Source: Luteibacter rhizovicinus (GTDB lineage: Bacteria > Pseudomonadota > Gammaproteobacteria > Xanthomonadales > Rhodanobacteraceae). Taken from it: a DNA stretch of 64,000 bases. Each line of letters starts with the position of its first letter. Position 1 is the first letter of the stretch. The position numbers and the translations under genes were made by a program. The stretch is from positions 558,001 through 622,000 of the forward strand of contig NZ_SMCS01000002.1 in NCBI RefSeq assembly GCF_004342265.1, in the 5' to 3' direction. The notes under the pieces are model-generated. The model did no database searches and was not told the origin of the DNA. It was given only the letters and a program-made list of their open reading frames with translations. Of the stretch, positions 62,678 through 64,000 are shown one piece after another.

Positions 62678-64000
62678 ATGGCCAATCCCAAACGTCGTCG
62701 CCCGCCGCTGCACAAAGCGCTGCTCTGGTTCCTGCCCGCCCTCGCCGCCGTGGCGTGTGCCGGATTTTCCGCGCATCCGCTAGCGCTGATTCCGCTCTTG
62801 CTGGCCAATGCGCTGGCGATGGGCGCGATATGCCATGCCATAGGCTTCGACCCCGAAACGAGTTTCATCAGGACGATGCTGCGACGCGGCTCCGCCCATG
62901 TCGTGATGTTCACGGCGTATACGTTCGTGGTCTTCGTGCTGGTCGCATGGCCTTTGCTGAAACTCACGCAGGCACCCAGCCTTGGCGCCGCGTTGCTGCT
63001 GGCTGCCACGCTGGTGGTCGCGCTCGCTTCGTTGTGGCGGGTATGGCCCGCGTTCGGGCTGCTGTTCCTCTGGGACGACGCCTATCCGGAACACAGTGGC
63101 GAAGGCTCCTGGATCTTCACGGCCATCGCGCGCAGCGTCGCGTTCGGGCGACACCTTTCGGCGGAAGAGCGCTTCTTCTCGCACTTCATTCCCGCCGCGC
63201 TCGGCTTGCTGGTACTTGCCTTCTGCGCCGTCGCGCTCAGCGGACTCTACGGCGTACTCCCTTCGGAGATGCGCATCGCCGCGCTGGCGATTTACGGCGT
63301 TGTCCTGTTGCCGCTGGCCTGCATGGTCATTGCCAATCGCACCCTGCGCGCCCTGCTCTGCGATCGTCGCGGCCATATCCGCGGGCATGCCGCCACCGAT
63401 AAACCACCGGCTTCCAAACCGGCACCGATCGCCGAACGCCCGCCTCTCGTACTGACGGCGGAAGAGATCCAGCCGGGCCAGCGCGAAGCGGAGCTGCTGG
63501 CCGCCGTGCGCGCCGGCGATATCGAACGCGCTATCGCACTCGTCGAAGCGGGCTCCGATCCGGATACCGCAGCGGAACCCGGCGATCGGGACCAGCGGCC
63601 GGTCCTTACGCTAGCCGCGCTGCTGCCCGATCCTCGCCTGCTGCGCTCGCTGATCGCGCGCGGGGCAGACGTCAATCGCGCGCAAGGTGGCGTCACGCCA
63701 CTGCTCGCCGCGACGCGGGACAGCTGGCACGGTCGTCCGGACTCGGTGCTGACCCTGCTTGCGAATGGCGCGAATGCCGCCGGGACGGATGCCGAAGGCA
63801 ATACGGCGCTGCATGGCGCGGTCCTCAGCGCGGAGCCTATCGTGGCAGCGATGCTGCTGGACGCGGGCGCTCCGGTGAGTGCGGTCAACGCCGCCGGTGC
63901 GACGCCGCTCGTGATCGCGTGTCGCGCGGCGAACTGGACGATCGCACGCTTCCTTCTCGAACACGGTGCACGTCCGGCTGTCGCCGATGCGGAGCCGGCC
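62678..64000 (+). CDS. membrane protein with C-terminal ankyrin repeats (partial, runs off the window)
   Basis: The frame is open from ATG 62678 to the last base (441 codons, no stop). The first 230 or so residues hold six hydrophobic helices (for example PALAAVACAGFSAHPLALIP and LLLAATLVVALASLW). From about 255 there are ankyrin-type units: EAELLAAVRAGDIERAIALVEAG, LLRSLIARGADVNRAQGGVTPL and GNTALHGAVLSAEPIVAAML, then GATPLVIACRAANWTIARFL. The cytoplasmic repeats probably bind a partner protein. The end of the protein, and so its full domain make-up, is unknown. TATACT lies eight bases before the start. Confidence 0.82.
   Translation, partial: MANPKRRRPPLHKALLWFLPALAAVACAGFSAHPLALIPLLLANALAMGAICHAIGFDPETSFIRTMLRRGSAHVVMFTAYTFVVFVLVAWPLLKLTQAPSLGAALLLAATLVVALASLWRVWPAFGLLFLWDDAYPEHSGEGSWIFTAIARSVAFGRHLSAEERFFSHFIPAALGLLVLAFCAVALSGLYGVLPSEMRIAALAIYGVVLLPLACMVIANRTLRALLCDRRGHIRGHAATDKPPASKPAPIAERPPLVLTAEEIQPGQREAELLAAVRAGDIERAIALVEAGSDPDTAAEPGDRDQRPVLTLAALLPDPRLLRSLIARGADVNRAQGGVTPLLAATRDSWHGRPDSVLTLLANGANAAGTDAEGNTALHGAVLSAEPIVAAMLLDAGAPVSAVNAAGATPLVIACRAANWTIARFLLEHGARPAVADAEPA

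Overview
The window is 64 kb of dense, GC-rich chromosome from a gammaproteobacterium. The housekeeping neighbourhoods (tsaD/rpsU-yqeY-dnaG, rhlB/trxA-rho, ftsEX, priA, rpoH), the many short lipoproteins and efflux genes, and REP-like 'GTAGGAGC' repeats point to the Xanthomonadales, most likely Rhodanobacteraceae (Luteibacter/Dyella-like). That placement is an inference from gene content and style; there is no rRNA in the window. No tRNA, rRNA, CRISPR array, complete insertion sequence or prophage was seen.

Layout. 1-13.2 kb is housekeeping: tRNA CCA-adding enzyme, MidA-type methyltransferase, a TonB-dependent receptor, an EcsC-like protein with a histone-H1-like tail, a pteridine reductase facing a tsaD-folB-folK-DUF6159 run, then rpsU, yqeY, a DUF1328 mini-protein, dnaG and a DedA protein. 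13.2-14.3 kb holds a small CxxC protein preceded by an elaborately folded leader and flanked by paired extragenic palindromes. 14.3-22.2 kb is a sugar operon: a divergent LysR regulator, then dgoK, an AraFGH-type ABC importer, an SMP-30 lactonase, an SDR sugar dehydrogenase and dgoA. Its genes overlap by 1-4 bases and spell most of an oxidative (De Ley-Doudoroff) galactose pathway without the galactonate dehydratase.

22.2-33.1 kb is mixed: a secreted metzincin-like protease between two direct repeats, AMP nucleosidase, DegV, a DUF4124 protein, an SDR, an ABC ATPase, a lipoprotein, SppA, a MATE pump and a DUF3667 membrane protein. 33.1-38.1 kb has priA behind an AT-rich stretch with three DnaA-box-like sites, then ndh and tal. 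38.1-46.5 kb is a two-component system followed by a complete RND tripartite efflux operon. 46.5-51.5 kb carries rpoH with a CIRCE operator, a lipoprotein, and a tight ftsE-ftsX-tandem receiver-ung operon. 51.5-56.3 kb is rhlB divergent from trxA-rho. 56.3-57.7 kb is an AT-richer, probably acquired pair: a minimal signal-peptide-bearing RHS protein with a papain-like C-terminal domain and a likely immunity protein. 57.8-64 kb has gshA, a UPF0149/SEC-C protein, FadL, YcgL and an ankyrin-repeat membrane protein cut by the window end.

The least-explained material is non-coding. A 118-119 bp palindromic element with 20-bp inverted ends occurs twice (38264-38381 and 60021-60139), both times between convergent gene ends, inside a longer homologous segment whose 60-kb copy has a further nested insertion. 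A C4-antisense-like leader precedes the CxxC protein. The best candidates for something new are that leader-plus-protein cassette, the mini-RHS pair and the dispersed palindrome family.
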